Source: an uncultured Mycoplasmatota bacterium (lineage in GTDB: Bacteria; Bacillota_I; Bacilli_A; RF39; UBA660). From it: a stretch of 64,000 bases of DNA. Below are positions 52,343 through 61,630 of this stretch, one piece after another. The notes below the pieces were generated by a model. That model saw only the letters and a program-made list of their open reading frames with translations. It ran no database searches and was not told the origin of the DNA. How positions within the stretch are numbered: the stretch's first letter is position 1; each line of letters begins with the position of its first letter. The stretch lies in NCBI GenBank assembly GCA_948434005.1, contig CAOJEH010000006.1, positions 1 through 64,000 of the forward strand. The letters are read 5' to 3'. The translations under genes and the position numbers were made by a program.

Positions 52343-54706
52343 TTTATCTCTTAAAATAGCATTATGAGTTTTTTCTACCTTTTCTATAATACTATTAAAT
52401 ACCTGCATTACTTCATCATCATTAAGTGTTTTTTTACTATCTTCAAAATATAGTGAGAATGCAATTGATTTTTCATTTTCTTTAATTTTATCACCTGTAT
52501 AAATATCAAATATATTAATGTCTTTTATAAGTTTTCCACCGGCTTTTTTTATTGTAGAAATAACATCTCCAGCGGCAATATTTTTATCTAGGATAAATGC
52601 TAAATCTTTACTAACTCCAGGAAATTTAGAAATTTCTTTATACTTCATTTTACTAACTCTTTTTTCTAGTAGTTTATCTAAATTTATTTCAAGTACATAA
52701 ACATCATCTTTAGTAACACTAGGGTGAACTTTTCCTATGATACCAACTATATCATTATTAACTTTTATAGAAGCAGATGCACCTGGATGTAATTCTTTAG
52801 GTATGTTATCGTTTACTAGACTATATCTATTTTCATATCCTAAGTAATCTAATAATTCTTCTAATATACCTTTTATAATATAGAAATCTACTGTTTTTTT
52901 ATTACCTATTCCATAATAGTAATTTCCATACATTAAGACACATAATTTATTATTTTCACCATAAGTATCTTTTTTATAAAAACCTTTACCTATTTCAAAT
53001 ATTGAAATATCTTTTACATTTCTTTTTTTATTATATTTAAATATTTTCATTAATGAAGGTATCATAGAATATCTTAGGGTATTTCTATCTTCTGTTAGTG
53101 GATCTAACAATTTTACTTCTTCAAAGGAATCATTTGTATATTTATGAACATCTTTATCATTGATTAAGATATATGATAGTACTTCATTTAGTCCTAAAGA
53201 AATCATTTTATTTCTTATCTCTCTAGTTGTTACATCATAACTACCTTTTTTCATAGGTACAATTGGTAGTTTTCCTTTGATATTATTAACTCCATATATT
53301 CTACCTACTTCTTCTATTAAATCTTCTTTTATAGAGATATCTAATCTTCTAGTAGGTGCGGTTACAATTATACTATCTTTACTAGCTTTAGTTTTAAAAT
53401 CTAATCTTCTAAATATATCTACTACTTCATCAAGGGTTAGACTTGCTCCTAAAACATCATTTATATTTTTTAAAGTTATAGGTATATCTTTTTCAGATAC
53501 TTTAGTTTTATCATATGTAACTTTTCCGCCCATGATTGTAGCATTTGCATATTTTTCTAATAATGTACAGGCTCTTTCTATTGCCATATTAGTTCTATTA
53601 GGATCAAGTCCTTTTTCAAATCTATTAGAGGCTTCACTTCTTAATATTTTGTTAGAAGTTCTTCTAACTAATATTGAATCAAAGATGGCTGACTCTATAA
53701 TAATATTTTTAGTATCGTCTTCTACTTCTGTAGATAATCCTCCCATAACTCCTGCTAAACCAATTGCTTTTTTCTTATCTGCTATTACGATATCTGTATC
53801 AGATAAAATTCTTTTTTCATTATCTAATGTAGTTAATTCCTCACCTTCTTCTGCCATTCTAACTACTAGAGTATCACCTAATCTATCAGCATCATAAAAA
53901 TGAAGGGGTTGACCTGTTTCTAACATTACATAATTTGATATATCAACAACATTATTTATTGGTCTTATACCTGATGCAATTAATCTGTTTTTTATAAAGT
54001 TAGGGCTTTCTTTAATTTCTACATTAAGAGCTTTCTTTGATAAAAATAGGCTACAATTATCTGTTTTAATATCTACTTTAAATATATTATTAATATCTTC
54101 ATTATTCTCATTATAAGATAAATCTATAGATTTAACTTTTTTATCATAAATAGCACCTATTTCATATGCCATACCTAATATTGATAATAAATCTCCTCTA
54201 TTTGCAGTTAAATCAAAATCTATTACTTCATCATCAAGTTCTAAATATTTTATGGGATCTTCACCTAATTTAGCATCATCATCTAACTCTTTAATTCCAT
54301 TAATATCTTCATCCTTTAAGAATTTATGGTCTAGTCCTAATTCTTCTGTTGCACACATCATTCCATTAGATTCAACACCACGTATCATTCCTTTTTTTAT
54401 TGTACCACCAGGTAATTTGGCACCATCTAAGGCAACAATTACTTTTATTCCACTTCTAGCATTTGGTGCTCCACATACAATTTGTAAAACTTCACTACCA
54501 ATATCTACTTTACATACTTTTAAATGGTCACTATCAGGATGAGGAGTGCATTCTATAATTTTACCTATAGTAAGATTAGTTGCATTGATTAGTTTTTCTG
54601 CACTATCAAATTCATTACCAAGCGATGTTAATCTATTAGCTAAATCTTTTATATCTACTTCATTTGGAATATCAATATAATCACTTACAAATTTTCTACT
54701 TAATAG
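52340..54706 (-). CDS. pheT: Phenylalanyl-tRNA synthetase beta subunit
   Basis: About 788 residues. B1 domain start MLLSRKFVSDYIDIP, the EMAP/tRNA-binding-like domain VGKIIECTPHPDSDHLKVCK ... NVRSGIKVIVAL-type region, B3/B4 region RNRFEKGLDPNRTN, B5, and the C-terminal anticodon-binding domain (FPGVSKDLAFILDK). The ATG at 54706 with AAAGGATG upstream overlaps the end of pheS by 11 bases; longer frames to 54730 are not needed. Works as alpha2-beta2 with PheS. Confidence 0.97.
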   Translation of the reverse strand, partial: LLSRKFVSDYIDIPNEVDIKDLANRLTSLGNEFDSAEKLINATNLTIGKIIECTPHPDSDHLKVCKVDIGSEVLQIVCGAPNARSGIKVIVALDGAKLPGGTIKKGMIRGVESNGMMCATEELGLDHKFLKDEDINGIKELDDDAKLGEDPIKYLELDDEVIDFDLTANRGDLLSILGMAYEIGAIYDKKVKSIDLSYNENNEDINNIFKVDIKTDNCSLFLSKKALNVEIKESPNFIKNRLIASGIRPINNVVDISNYVMLETGQPLHFYDADRLGDTLVVRMAEEGEELTTLDNEKRILSDTDIVIADKKKAIGLAGVMGGLSTEVEDDTKNIIIESAIFDSILVRRTSNKILRSEASNRFEKGLDPNRTNMAIERACTLLEKYANATIMGGKVTYDKTKVSEKDIPITLKNINDVLGASLTLDEVVDIFRRLDFKTKASKDSIIVTAPTRRLDISIKEDLIEEVGRIYGVNNIKGKLPIVPMKKGSYDVTTREIRNKMISLGLNEVLSYILINDKDVHKYTNDSFEEVKLLDPLTEDRNTLRYSMIPSLMKIFKYNKKRNVKDISIFEIGKGFYKKDTYGENNKLCVLMYGNYYYGIGNKKTVDFYIIKGILEELLDYLGYENRYSLVNDNIPKELHPGASASIKVNNDIVGIIGKVHPSVTKDDVYVLEINLDKLLEKRVSKMKYKEISKFPGVSKDLAFILDKNIAAGDVISTIKKAGGKLIKDINIFDIYTGDKIKENEKSIAFSLYFEDSKKTLNDDEVMQVFNSIIEKVEKTHNAILRDK

Positions 54707-55763
54707 CATCACAATCATCCTTTCTATCAAATTCTTCTAAAAATCTTATATCATTTGTATATAAATATCTCATATCAGGAATACCATATCTAAACATAGT
54801 AAGTCTCTCAAGACCTGGACCAAAGGCAAAGCCTCCCCACTCTTCGGGATCATATCCATTCATTCTTAATACATTAGGATGAACTATTCCTGCTCCTAGT
54901 ATTTCAATCCAACCTGTATCTTTACATAATGGGCATCCTTTACCGCCACATTTGAAACAAGATACATCAACCTCATATGATGGCTCAGTAAATGGGAAAT
55001 AACTTGGTCTAAATCTTAAATCTAAGTTATCACCAATTACTTCTTTAACAAATACTTCTAAAGTACCTTTTAAATCTGCTAGGGAAACATGGTTTTCTTT
55101 TCTATCAATAACTAGGCCTTCACATTGACAAAATTGATGAGAATGAGTTGCATCATCTTCTTTTCTATAAGTCTTACCTGGTACTATTTCTCTTATTGGT
55201 TTTGGGTCTTCTTTATTTGCAAGAAGTGTTCTAGCTTGAACTGCACTTGTTTGGGTTCTAAGTAAATATTCATCTGTAATATAGAAACTATCTTGCATAT
55301 CTCTTGCAGGATGTCCCTTAGGCAAGTTTAATCTTTCAAAACAAAATTCGTCTGTTTCAAGTTCAGGTCCTGTCATAACATCATAACCCATAGATACAAA
55401 TAAATCTTCTATTTTTTCAATCATTCTATTTACAGGATGTTTACTACCTCTTTTTGTCTTAACCGCAGGTAATGTTATGTCTATAGCTTCCTTTTCTAAT
55501 CTTTCATTTAATAATTCTTCTTCAAATATATCTTTCTTTTCTTCATAGTAATTATTAAATATAGTTCTAAGTTCATTTACACTTTGTCCAAAAGCTTTCT
55601 TTTCTTCATTTGGAATATCTTTTATTAAACTATTTAACTGGGTAATTAATCCCTTTTTTCCTAAATATTTAACTTTTAAATCATTAAGTTCATTTATATT
55701 AGAAATATTTTTTTTATCTTCTTCTAATAAGCTTTTTACTTCTTTTATTTTATCATTTTTCAT
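54696..55763 (-). CDS. pheS: Phenylalanyl-tRNA synthetase alpha subunit
   Basis: A 355-residue class II catalytic subunit: N-terminal coiled coil, then HPVNRMIEKIEDLFVSMGYD, TSAVQARTLL, RKEDDATHSHQFCQCEGL (motif 2), FPFTEPSYEVDVSC and FAFGPGLERLTMFRYGIPD (motif 3). Two C-x2-C pairs (SCFKCGGKGCPLCKDTGWIE) form the zinc-like insert seen in some Firmicutes. It is in one operon with the HAD gene and pheT under the Phe T-box. Confidence 0.97.
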   Translation of the reverse strand: MKNDKIKEVKSLLEEDKKNISNINELNDLKVKYLGKKGLITQLNSLIKDIPNEEKKAFGQSVNELRTIFNNYYEEKKDIFEEELLNERLEKEAIDITLPAVKTKRGSKHPVNRMIEKIEDLFVSMGYDVMTGPELETDEFCFERLNLPKGHPARDMQDSFYITDEYLLRTQTSAVQARTLLANKEDPKPIREIVPGKTYRKEDDATHSHQFCQCEGLVIDRKENHVSLADLKGTLEVFVKEVIGDNLDLRFRPSYFPFTEPSYEVDVSCFKCGGKGCPLCKDTGWIEILGAGIVHPNVLRMNGYDPEEWGGFAFGPGLERLTMFRYGIPDMRYLYTNDIRFLEEFDRKDDCDAIK

Positions 55764-55774
55764 AATAATCCTCC

Positions 55775-56401
55775 TTAATATAATTCCTTTATTTTTACTA
55801 GATTTTTTATAACATCTTTACTTTCTTTAAAATCCCCCTTAGGTCGATATAAAATAGCATTCATTCCTAGATTCTTTGGAATATAAAAATCCTTTTCATA
55901 ATTATCACCTATTATGGTACAGTCTTTTATATCATAGTTTCCACAAGCATTTAAATAAGCTTTCTTATTAGGTTTTATATGGATATCTCCAGTATATATA
56001 TCATCAAAATATTTTCTTATACCCATATTTTCTAATCTTTTAATTTGGAAATCCCCAAACCAATTTGTAAGTACTGCTAGGCTCTTATTTTTTTGTTTTA
56101 AATATTCTAGTGTTTCTATAGCTCCACTACTCAATTCTGTAGGAAAACTAGCTCCTAAATCAATCCATTTTTCAACTATATCTTTTGTTATTAAAACACC
56201 CGAGTTTATAGTTAAAAATCTACTTAATAAATTAATATCATAATATGGATATAATTCTTCATATCTATTTAATAATTCTGGTATTTTAGGTATAAACTTT
56301 TTACTATCTTTTGTACTTAAAACTTCTTTAAAATATTCCCTTTCACTATCATATTCATTAATAAAAATAGTTCCATCTAAATCAAATATAAACCTTTCCA
56401 T
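55775..56401 (-). CDS. HAD-family hydrolase
   Basis: A 208-residue HAD phosphatase: motif I FIFDLDGTIFI, motif II VLTNWFGD, Lys in IKPNKKAYL, motif III IIGDNYEKDFYIPK. Helical cap of subfamily I. It resembles YjjG/Gph-type phosphatases; the substrate is unknown. It is the first gene of the T-box-controlled operon ahead of pheS (11 bp gap), which is an unusual position. Confidence 0.88.
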   Translation of the reverse strand: MERFIFDLDGTIFINEYDSEREYFKEVLSTKDSKKFIPKIPELLNRYEELYPYYDINLLSRFLTINSGVLITKDIVEKWIDLGASFPTELSSGAIETLEYLKQKNKSLAVLTNWFGDFQIKRLENMGIRKYFDDIYTGDIHIKPNKKAYLNACGNYDIKDCTIIGDNYEKDFYIPKNLGMNAILYRPKGDFKESKDVIKNLVKIKELY

Positions 56402-56429
56402 AATATAGCACCTCTTTTACTAATAAAAC

Positions 56430-56640
56430 AAAAAATAACTATAACTTAAGGACGAACTATCCGTGGTACCACCTTAATTTATAGTTATTACTATACACTC
56501 TAATCTTTTAACGCAAGATATACGCTTACTATTAATAAGGACTCCTAAGATGAATTCATAAACTATTATTAATTGTTTTCACCAACCACAATCTCTCTTG
56601 AAAATAAATCATTCATTACTACTTCTTAATCAAAGTCGAT
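56430..56640 (-). promoter_or_regulatory. Phe-specific T-box riboswitch
   Basis: On the minus strand: T-box sequence AAGGTGGTACCACGGA (around 56459-56475) in an antiterminator closed by CCTT, and a competing terminator AATAACTATAA / TTATAGTTATT followed by TTTTG. In stem I, GAA is followed directly by TTC (56552-56554), the Phe specifier codon. It controls the HAD-pheS-pheT operon in response to uncharged tRNA-Phe. Confidence 0.92.
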
Positions 56641-56646
56641 ATGCAT

Positions 56647-56675
56647 ATTATAACACAATTTTATAAATATGTTAA
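56647..56675 (-). promoter_or_regulatory. Promoter of the pheST operon
   Basis: -35 TTAACA (56670-56675), 17 bp spacer, -10 TATAAT (56647-56652) on the minus strand. The -35 is in the intergenic DNA just after the small membrane ORF at 56683. Confidence 0.75.
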
Positions 56676-56682
56676 TAGAAAT

Positions 56683-56772
56683 TTAAAACATTAGTCCCAT
56701 TAATATCATGGCAAGACCAATTATTACTAAAATCATTCCTATTGTAATACCATTTTTATTCTTCTTTTCCAT
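56683..56772 (-). CDS. 29-residue membrane peptide
   Basis: ATG at 56772 is preceded by AGGAG at 5 bases. The peptide has a basic start (M-E-K-K-N-K-N) and a hydrophobic helix (ITIGMILVIIGLAMILMGLM), with small Gly and Met residues as in single-pass small membrane proteins. It lies 16 bp downstream of frr and probably shares its transcript. Function unknown. Confidence 0.6.
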   Translation of the reverse strand: MEKKNKNGITIGMILVIIGLAMILMGLMF

Positions 56773-56788
56773 ATTTACTCCTACTTTC

Positions 56789-57334
56789 TTATACAGTAAG
56801 TAATTCCTGTTCTTTATCCTTTAAAATCGAATCGATTCTTTTATTGTATTCATTTACTAAATCTTGAATCTCTTTTTCAATACCTTTAGCTTCATCTTCT
56901 GGCAATTCTTCTTTTTTTAGAGCATCTAAGCCATCATGTCTTGCATTTCTAATTGAAACTTTAGCATCTTCTGCAATTACTTTTACTTGTTTAGTTAACT
57001 CTTTTCTTCTATCTTCAGTTAGTGCTGGTATAGTTATTCTAATTGATTCTCCATCATTATTTGGAGTATATCCTAGATTTGATTCAAATATAGCCTTTTC
57101 TATATCTTTTAAACAACTTTTATCAAAAGGTTTTATTAATAATTGAGTAGCTTCTGGTACTGATACTGTAGCAAGTTGTTTTAATGGTGTTAGGGTTCCA
57201 TAATAATCAACTGATACGCCGTCTAGGCTTGATGGATTAGCTCGTCCTGCTCTTACAGTCCTAAGTCTTGCCTCATATGATTCAATAGCATTATCCATTT
57301 TTACCTTTACATCTGGAATAATCATATCATTCAT
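56789..57334 (-). CDS. frr: Ribosome recycling factor
   Basis: About 181 residues: KVKMDNAIESYEARLRTVRA, GRANPSSLDGVSVDYYGT, PLKQLATVSVPEATQLLI, EDRRKELTKQVK and IRNARHDGLDALKKEE, the complete RRF fold. It splits post-termination ribosomes with EF-G. The usual pyrH neighbour is absent; tsf and rpsB are nearby but separated by two other genes. The second Met is preferred for spacing from AAGGAG. Confidence 0.96.
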   Translation of the reverse strand: MNDMIIPDVKVKMDNAIESYEARLRTVRAGRANPSSLDGVSVDYYGTLTPLKQLATVSVPEATQLLIKPFDKSCLKDIEKAIFESNLGYTPNNDGESIRITIPALTEDRRKELTKQVKVIAEDAKVSIRNARHDGLDALKKEELPEDEAKGIEKEIQDLVNEYNKRIDSILKDKEQELLTV

Positions 57335-57424
57335 TTTCATCTCTCCTTAGTAATTATATATTAATTTTTAATTATTTATATAATATCTCTATAAACTATA
57401 TTATAATACATCTTTTTTTGAAAA

Positions 57425-57453
57425 TAAAGAAAAAGTAGAAATTAATTCTACTA
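57425..57453 (-). terminator. Terminator after the 57460 gene
   Basis: AGTAGAA / TTCTACT hairpin with TTTTCTTTATTTT on the minus strand. Confidence 0.7.
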
Positions 57454-57459
57454 ATTATA

Positions 57460-58413
57460 TCATTTTACTAATTCTATGCTTACAAGATAATAGTTATTAT
57501 TATCTTTATCATAATTAAAAGTATATTTATATTGATTTAAATCTGTATAGTCTTTATCAATATCAAATGTTGTAGCAACTACATTATCTACTTCTTCTAA
57601 TTCTTTTTCATCTTCACTATAGTTTTTATAAACCTTATCTTCATTACTATCAATTACAGCAACAGCTACATTTACAGTAAGAATATCGTCATCTAGTTTT
57701 GTCTTTACTATCTTTCTTTTTAAGCTCATTGTAGATGCCCCACCGCATTCTCCTTCTACATAGCTATATACATTGTCACTATATTTTAGTGAAATACACC
57801 CTTTATTGTAACTTATTTTATCATCGTCAAATTCTATTTCATCACCATATAATAACTTAGTAGCATTTTTAAATTCTTCATCTGTAAATCTACCTGTAAC
57901 TCCAGATGCTTTATTTGCAGCTAGAACTTTTAAATAATCTTCATCTATATCTTTTATAGTTGTTTTTTCTTCTTTATATAAAAGTTCATATATATTTACA
58001 TCTGATGAAGAATCTTTCTGATCATATCTTGAAACTAATTCTTCTACATATAATCCTTCTGGATTTAATTCTTCTTTTGTTTCTTTTTCTGTTTTTGCAT
58101 TTGTTTTTGTTTTTTCTGTTGTAGTTTCTTCTTTATCCATTACTTTAAAAAGATAATATCCTCCTGAGACTCCTACAATAAGTGATATTATAGCTACAAT
58201 TACTATTAATACTGCAGGTGAACTTGTTTTTTTGCCTTCTTCATAATAATCTATTTTTCTATTATCTTCTATTTTTTCACTACTATTTTTTTCTTCTTTT
58301 TTAGTAATTTCTATATCATCGAATTTATCGTCTGCAATAGCTGATTTTTGTCCTACTTCTGCAATAAATGTTTGACTCATATCTTCTTCTATTTTTTTCT
58401 TACTCTTAGTCAT
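57460..58413 (-). CDS. Membrane-anchored protein, paralogue family member 3
   Basis: About 317 residues. A long charged cytoplasmic N-terminus (~65 residues), one membrane segment (PAVLIVIVAIISLIVGVSGG), a Thr/Lys/Glu linker and an outside domain with two Cys (KGCISLKY, EGECGGAS). Its end NNYYLVSIELVK matches those of the proteins at 6261 and 7171. Function unknown. The ATG at 58413 follows AAAGGAG by 8-9 bases; the upstream GTG overlaps that SD. Confidence 0.7.
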   Translation of the reverse strand: MTKSKKKIEEDMSQTFIAEVGQKSAIADDKFDDIEITKKEEKNSSEKIEDNRKIDYYEEGKKTSSPAVLIVIVAIISLIVGVSGGYYLFKVMDKEETTTEKTKTNAKTEKETKEELNPEGLYVEELVSRYDQKDSSSDVNIYELLYKEEKTTIKDIDEDYLKVLAANKASGVTGRFTDEEFKNATKLLYGDEIEFDDDKISYNKGCISLKYSDNVYSYVEGECGGASTMSLKRKIVKTKLDDDILTVNVAVAVIDSNEDKVYKNYSEDEKELEEVDNVVATTFDIDKDYTDLNQYKYTFNYDKDNNNYYLVSIELVK

Positions 58414-58467
58414 ATTATCCACTCCTTTATTCTAGTTATATTTTATAATATTTTTTAATAAATGTAA

Positions 58468-58500
58468 ATAAAAAAGTGCCTAATTACAATCAGTGCACTC
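58468..58500 (-). terminator. Terminator after the lipoprotein gene
   Basis: AGTGC / GCACT arms (58475-58499) around the stop codon with TTTTTTATTTA on the minus strand. Confidence 0.65.
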
Positions 58501-59034
58501 TTTATAATTTAATATATCTTTGTATTCTTTCTTTATCCTATTTAATCTTTTTTTTGTTAGTTTTTCTTCAGATAATTCACTTTCTTTAGAAAAATAATTA
58601 TTATATCCTACAATATTGCCATTTTTTACTGATAGTAATATAGGAAGATTTAATTTATAATCATCTTCTTTTTCATCCTTTTCTAAATACTCTTCTAACT
58701 TTTTAATTAATTTATTATATTTTTTAGGACTTTTTTCTTTAATTTTTTTAGGATTATAATAATATATTTTTTTAATATCATTTTCTTTAGCAACATCTAT
58801 TATGATCTTAATAGCTTTTTGTGATCCATTTGAATCTGGTGTTGCTAGAAGAATAATCCCATTGGTTTTAAAAATATTATCTATATCTTCGTACGTTGCA
58901 TAAATAAATGGATTTTTTTCTTCTATATTATATTCTGTTGCAAACTTTTCCGAATCAGTTAACTCTTTAACTTTTTTTACAGAACATCCAGTTATTATAA
59001 ACAAACATAATACAATAACTACTATTTTTTTCAT
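58480..59034 (-). CDS. Lipoprotein with degenerate thioredoxin-like fold
   Basis: A 184-residue lipoprotein: signal with lipobox I-I-T-G-C, then NPFIYATYEDIDNIFKTNGI, ILLATPDSNGSQKAIKIIIDVAKEN and IKKIYYYNPKKIKEK. This order (strand, T-P-D-S-N-G-S-Q loop, long helix, I-Y-Y-x-N) follows small extracytoplasmic thioredoxin-like proteins, but the C-x2-C is replaced by D-S-N-G, so no thiol redox site remains. A C-terminal C-x2-C (YKECTDCN) lies at the very end. It follows tsf by 12 bp. Confidence 0.65.
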   Translation of the reverse strand: MKKIVVIVLCLFIITGCSVKKVKELTDSEKFATEYNIEEKNPFIYATYEDIDNIFKTNGIILLATPDSNGSQKAIKIIIDVAKENDIKKIYYYNPKKIKEKSPKKYNKLIKKLEEYLEKDEKEDDYKLNLPILLSVKNGNIVGYNNYFSKESELSEEKLTKKRLNRIKKEYKDILNYKECTDCN

Positions 59035-59046
59035 ATAATCTAACTA

Positions 59047-59919
59047 TTATCCTTTAATTTGATTCATTACCTCTTCAGCAAAGTTTTCTTCTTTCTTTTC
59101 AATCCCTTCACCTACAGCAAATCTTACCATTGATACAATCTTTCCTCCTGCATTTTCAACATATTGTTTTACTGATAGATTATTATCTTTAATAAATTGT
59201 TGTTCTTCTAAACATATTTCTTTATAAAATTTATTAAGTCTTCCTGTAACCATTTTTTCTGCGATATCTTCTGGTTTACCTTCTTGCATAACTTGTTCTT
59301 TAATTACTTTAGATTCTCTTTCAATCACTTCATTTGGAACATCTTCTCTTACTATAGCAGTTGGATTCATTGCAGCAGTATGCATTGCAACGTCTTTTGC
59401 TACTTCTTCATTTGTATCAGAAAGTACTACTAAAGCACCAATTCTACCACCCATATGTTTATATGCTCCAAATACTTCATTATCTTTCTTTTCAATCTTT
59501 TCAAAACGTCTAAAATCAATCTTTTCACCAATCTTAGCTATCTTAGAAACTATCTTATCGTTAATTGTTTCTCCACCATCTGTGTAGTTTAATACTTCCT
59601 CATTTGTTTTAAAGTCATTTTTCAAAATAGTTGTAGCTAAATAATCTACAAAACTTGTAAATTCTTCATTTTGCGCTACGAAATCTGTTTCTGAATTAAC
59701 TTCAATAATTACAGCTTTATTACCTTCTGTTTTTATTTCACAAAGTCCTTCTGCAGCAACTCTTCCTGACTTTTTAGCTGCTTTAGAAATTCCCTTTTCT
59801 CTTAACCAATCTATTGATTTTTCTATATTACCTTCACAGGCTTCTAATGCTTTTTTACAATCCAGCATCCCTGCTCCTGTTCTTTCTCTTAAATCCTTAA
59901 CATCACTTGCTTTAAACAT
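59047..59919 (-). CDS. tsf: Translation elongation factor Ts
   Basis: A 290-residue EF-Ts: UBA-like start KDLRERTGAGMLDCKKALEA, VNSETDFVAQNEEFTSFV, GRIGALVVLSD, VAMHTAAMNPTAIV and IADNNLSVKQYV-type end. It exchanges GDP for GTP on EF-Tu. It follows rpsB with a hairpin between them. Confidence 0.97.
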   Translation of the reverse strand: MFKASDVKDLRERTGAGMLDCKKALEACEGNIEKSIDWLREKGISKAAKKSGRVAAEGLCEIKTEGNKAVIIEVNSETDFVAQNEEFTSFVDYLATTILKNDFKTNEEVLNYTDGGETINDKIVSKIAKIGEKIDFRRFEKIEKKDNEVFGAYKHMGGRIGALVVLSDTNEEVAKDVAMHTAAMNPTAIVREDVPNEVIERESKVIKEQVMQEGKPEDIAEKMVTGRLNKFYKEICLEEQQFIKDNNLSVKQYVENAGGKIVSMVRFAVGEGIEKKEENFAEEVMNQIKG

Positions 59920-59943
59920 TTAAATCCTCCTAATCTTTTTATT

Positions 59944-59972
59944 TACACAAAAGAAGGTAGTTTTCTACCTTT
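59944..59972 (-). terminator. Hairpin between rpsB and tsf
   Basis: AAGGTAG-AAAA-CTACCTT hairpin (59954-59971) followed on the minus strand by CTTTTGTG. It is a partial terminator or processing site, allowing different S2 and EF-Ts levels. Confidence 0.6.
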
Positions 59973-59978
59973 TTAAAT

Positions 59979-60956
59979 TTACTTACTTAACGCCTCAACT
60001 AAATCTGCTTTTTTCATTGTTGAGTATCCCTTTATTCCTAGTTCTTTTGCTTTTGCTTTTAAGTCTGCTAAAGTTAGACTAGATAAGTCTTCCGTTTTAG
60101 ACTCTTTCTTTACTTCTTTCTTTTCTTCAACCTTCTTAGGTTTTTCTTCCTTTTTATCTACTTTTTCCTCTTTTACAACTTCTTCTTTAGTTTCTTTTTT
60201 CTCTTCTATTTTTTTAGGTTTATCTTCTTTTTTAGATTTACTCTTATCTTCTTCATTTACATAATCTATTACTTCATTACCATTAACTTCTGCTACTGCA
60301 TTAGTTAGAGCACCTATTAATAATTTAACAGCACGAACTGCATCATCGTTACCAGGTATTACATAATCAACTACATCTGGATCACAATTAGTGTCAACTA
60401 TACCAAATACTGGTATACCTAAAATATGAGCTTCTTTAATTGCTATTTCTTCTTTACGAGGATCAACTATAACCATAGCTTGTGGAGCTTTTTTCATCTC
60501 ACGAATTCCTCTTAAGTTTTTATTTAACTTATCATATTCTTTTCTAATCTTAATTACTTCTTTTTTAGGTAATAAATCAAAAGTTCCATCTTCTTCCATT
60601 TTTTCAATTTCTTCTAATCTTCTAATTCTACCTCTAATAGTTTTGAAATTAGTTAATGTTCCACCTAACCATCTTTCGTTCATAAAATACATATTTGTTC
60701 TTGCTGCTGCTTCTTCTACTGCTTCTTGAGCTTGTTTTTTTGTTCCTACAAATAAAACTTTTCCTCCAGCTTCTGCGATAGATTTTAAAGCCTCATATGC
60801 TTCTTCTAATTTCTTAACTGTTTTAGCTAAGTCAATTATATATATGTCATCTCTTGTTGTGTAGATGTATTCCTTCATTTTTGGATTCCATCTTCTTTTT
60901 TGGTGTCCAAAATGTACACCAGCTTCTAATAAATAATTCATTGATATTACTGTCAT
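59979..60956 (-). CDS. rpsB: 30S ribosomal protein S2 with Rho_N/SAP-like C-terminal extension
   Basis: A 325-residue S2. The S2 core (residues ~1-235) is normal: [69 protein letters not shown]. It is followed by a ~50-residue Lys/Glu-rich linker and a terminal ~35-residue domain, [20 protein letters not shown] and [10 protein letters not shown], which matches the Rho N-terminal (SAP/HeH-like) nucleic-acid-binding motif. The same domain ends L20 (61043): 26 of 33 aligned residues are identical. Confidence 0.95.
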   Translation of the reverse strand: MTVISMNYLLEAGVHFGHQKRRWNPKMKEYIYTTRDDIYIIDLAKTVKKLEEAYEALKSIAEAGGKVLFVGTKKQAQEAVEEAAARTNMYFMNERWLGGTLTNFKTIRGRIRRLEEIEKMEEDGTFDLLPKKEVIKIRKEYDKLNKNLRGIREMKKAPQAMVIVDPRKEEIAIKEAHILGIPVFGIVDTNCDPDVVDYVIPGNDDAVRAVKLLIGALTNAVAEVNGNEVIDYVNEEDKSKSKKEDKPKKIEEKKETKEEVVKEEKVDKKEEKPKKVEEKKEVKKESKTEDLSSLTLADLKAKAKELGIKGYSTMKKADLVEALSK

Positions 60957-61042
60957 TTTATTTTTCTCCTTTTCGTTTTCCTTCTACTAGTTTCTAATAT
61001 TTATCACCCGTAGGCACTAGATAAATAAATTCACTAATATGT
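60957..61042 (-). promoter_or_regulatory. rpsB leader
   Basis: The 86 bases between rplT and rpsB can fold on the minus strand through CTAGT / ACTAG with GCCTACGGGTGATA in the loop, followed by AAAAGGAG. It may be an autoregulatory S2 leader; I could not match it to a known one. Confidence 0.35.
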
Positions 61043-61606
61043 TTATTTTAAAGCATCAATTAAATCTGCTTTTTTCATTGTTGAATATCCTTTTACCCCT
61101 TTATCTTTAGCTTTAGCTTTTAAATCTGCTAGTGATAATTTAGATAAATCTTCTTTTTTTGGATCTGCCTTTTTAGTTGTAGTAGATTTCTTTTCACTAC
61201 CTTTTATAGTTACTTCAGACTCTATTACTTTTTCACTTTTAGTAACTTTTCCTGCTTTACCATCCAATGCTACTTTAACTAATTCTGTAAAAGCTTTTGG
61301 ATCATTTATAGCAATTTCAGATAACATCTTACGATTTATCTCTACTCCTGCTTTTGTTAATCCTTCAATAAATCTTGAATATGAAATATCATTTTGTCTA
61401 CAAGCTGCATTAATTCTTGTAATCCATAATTTTCTAAATTCTCTTTTCTTTTGTTTTCTATCTCTATATGCATATTGTCCAGAATGCATTAATTGTTCTT
61501 TAGCAGTTTTATATAATCTATGTTTACTACCAAAGTAACCTTTAGCTTGTTTTAATACTTTTTTATGACGAGCTTTTGTTACTGCTCCATTCTTTACTCT
61601 TGCCAT
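61043..61606 (-). CDS. rplT: 50S ribosomal protein L20 with Rho_N/SAP-like C-terminal extension
   Basis: A 187-residue L20. The first ~118 residues are normal ([54 protein letters not shown]), then a Ser/Lys/Thr linker and a ~34-residue terminal domain [20 protein letters not shown] + [10 protein letters not shown], nearly the same as that of S2. Normal L20 ends near residue 120. L20 is essential early in 50S assembly and represses its own operon, so an added RNA-binding tail could influence either function. Confidence 0.95.
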   Translation of the reverse strand: MARVKNGAVTKARHKKVLKQAKGYFGSKHRLYKTAKEQLMHSGQYAYRDRKQKKREFRKLWITRINAACRQNDISYSRFIEGLTKAGVEINRKMLSEIAINDPKAFTELVKVALDGKAGKVTKSEKVIESEVTIKGSEKKSTTTKKADPKKEDLSKLSLADLKAKAKDKGVKGYSTMKKADLIDALK

Positions 61607-61630
61607 TTTATTTCCTCCTCTAATTTTTTA

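Noticed and set aside
53277-53897. 206-residue plus-strand ORF
   Set aside because: It lies wholly inside pheT in antisense, shows no motif or SD, and consists of the Leu/Ser/Ile-rich text typical of an antisense shadow in AT-rich genes.
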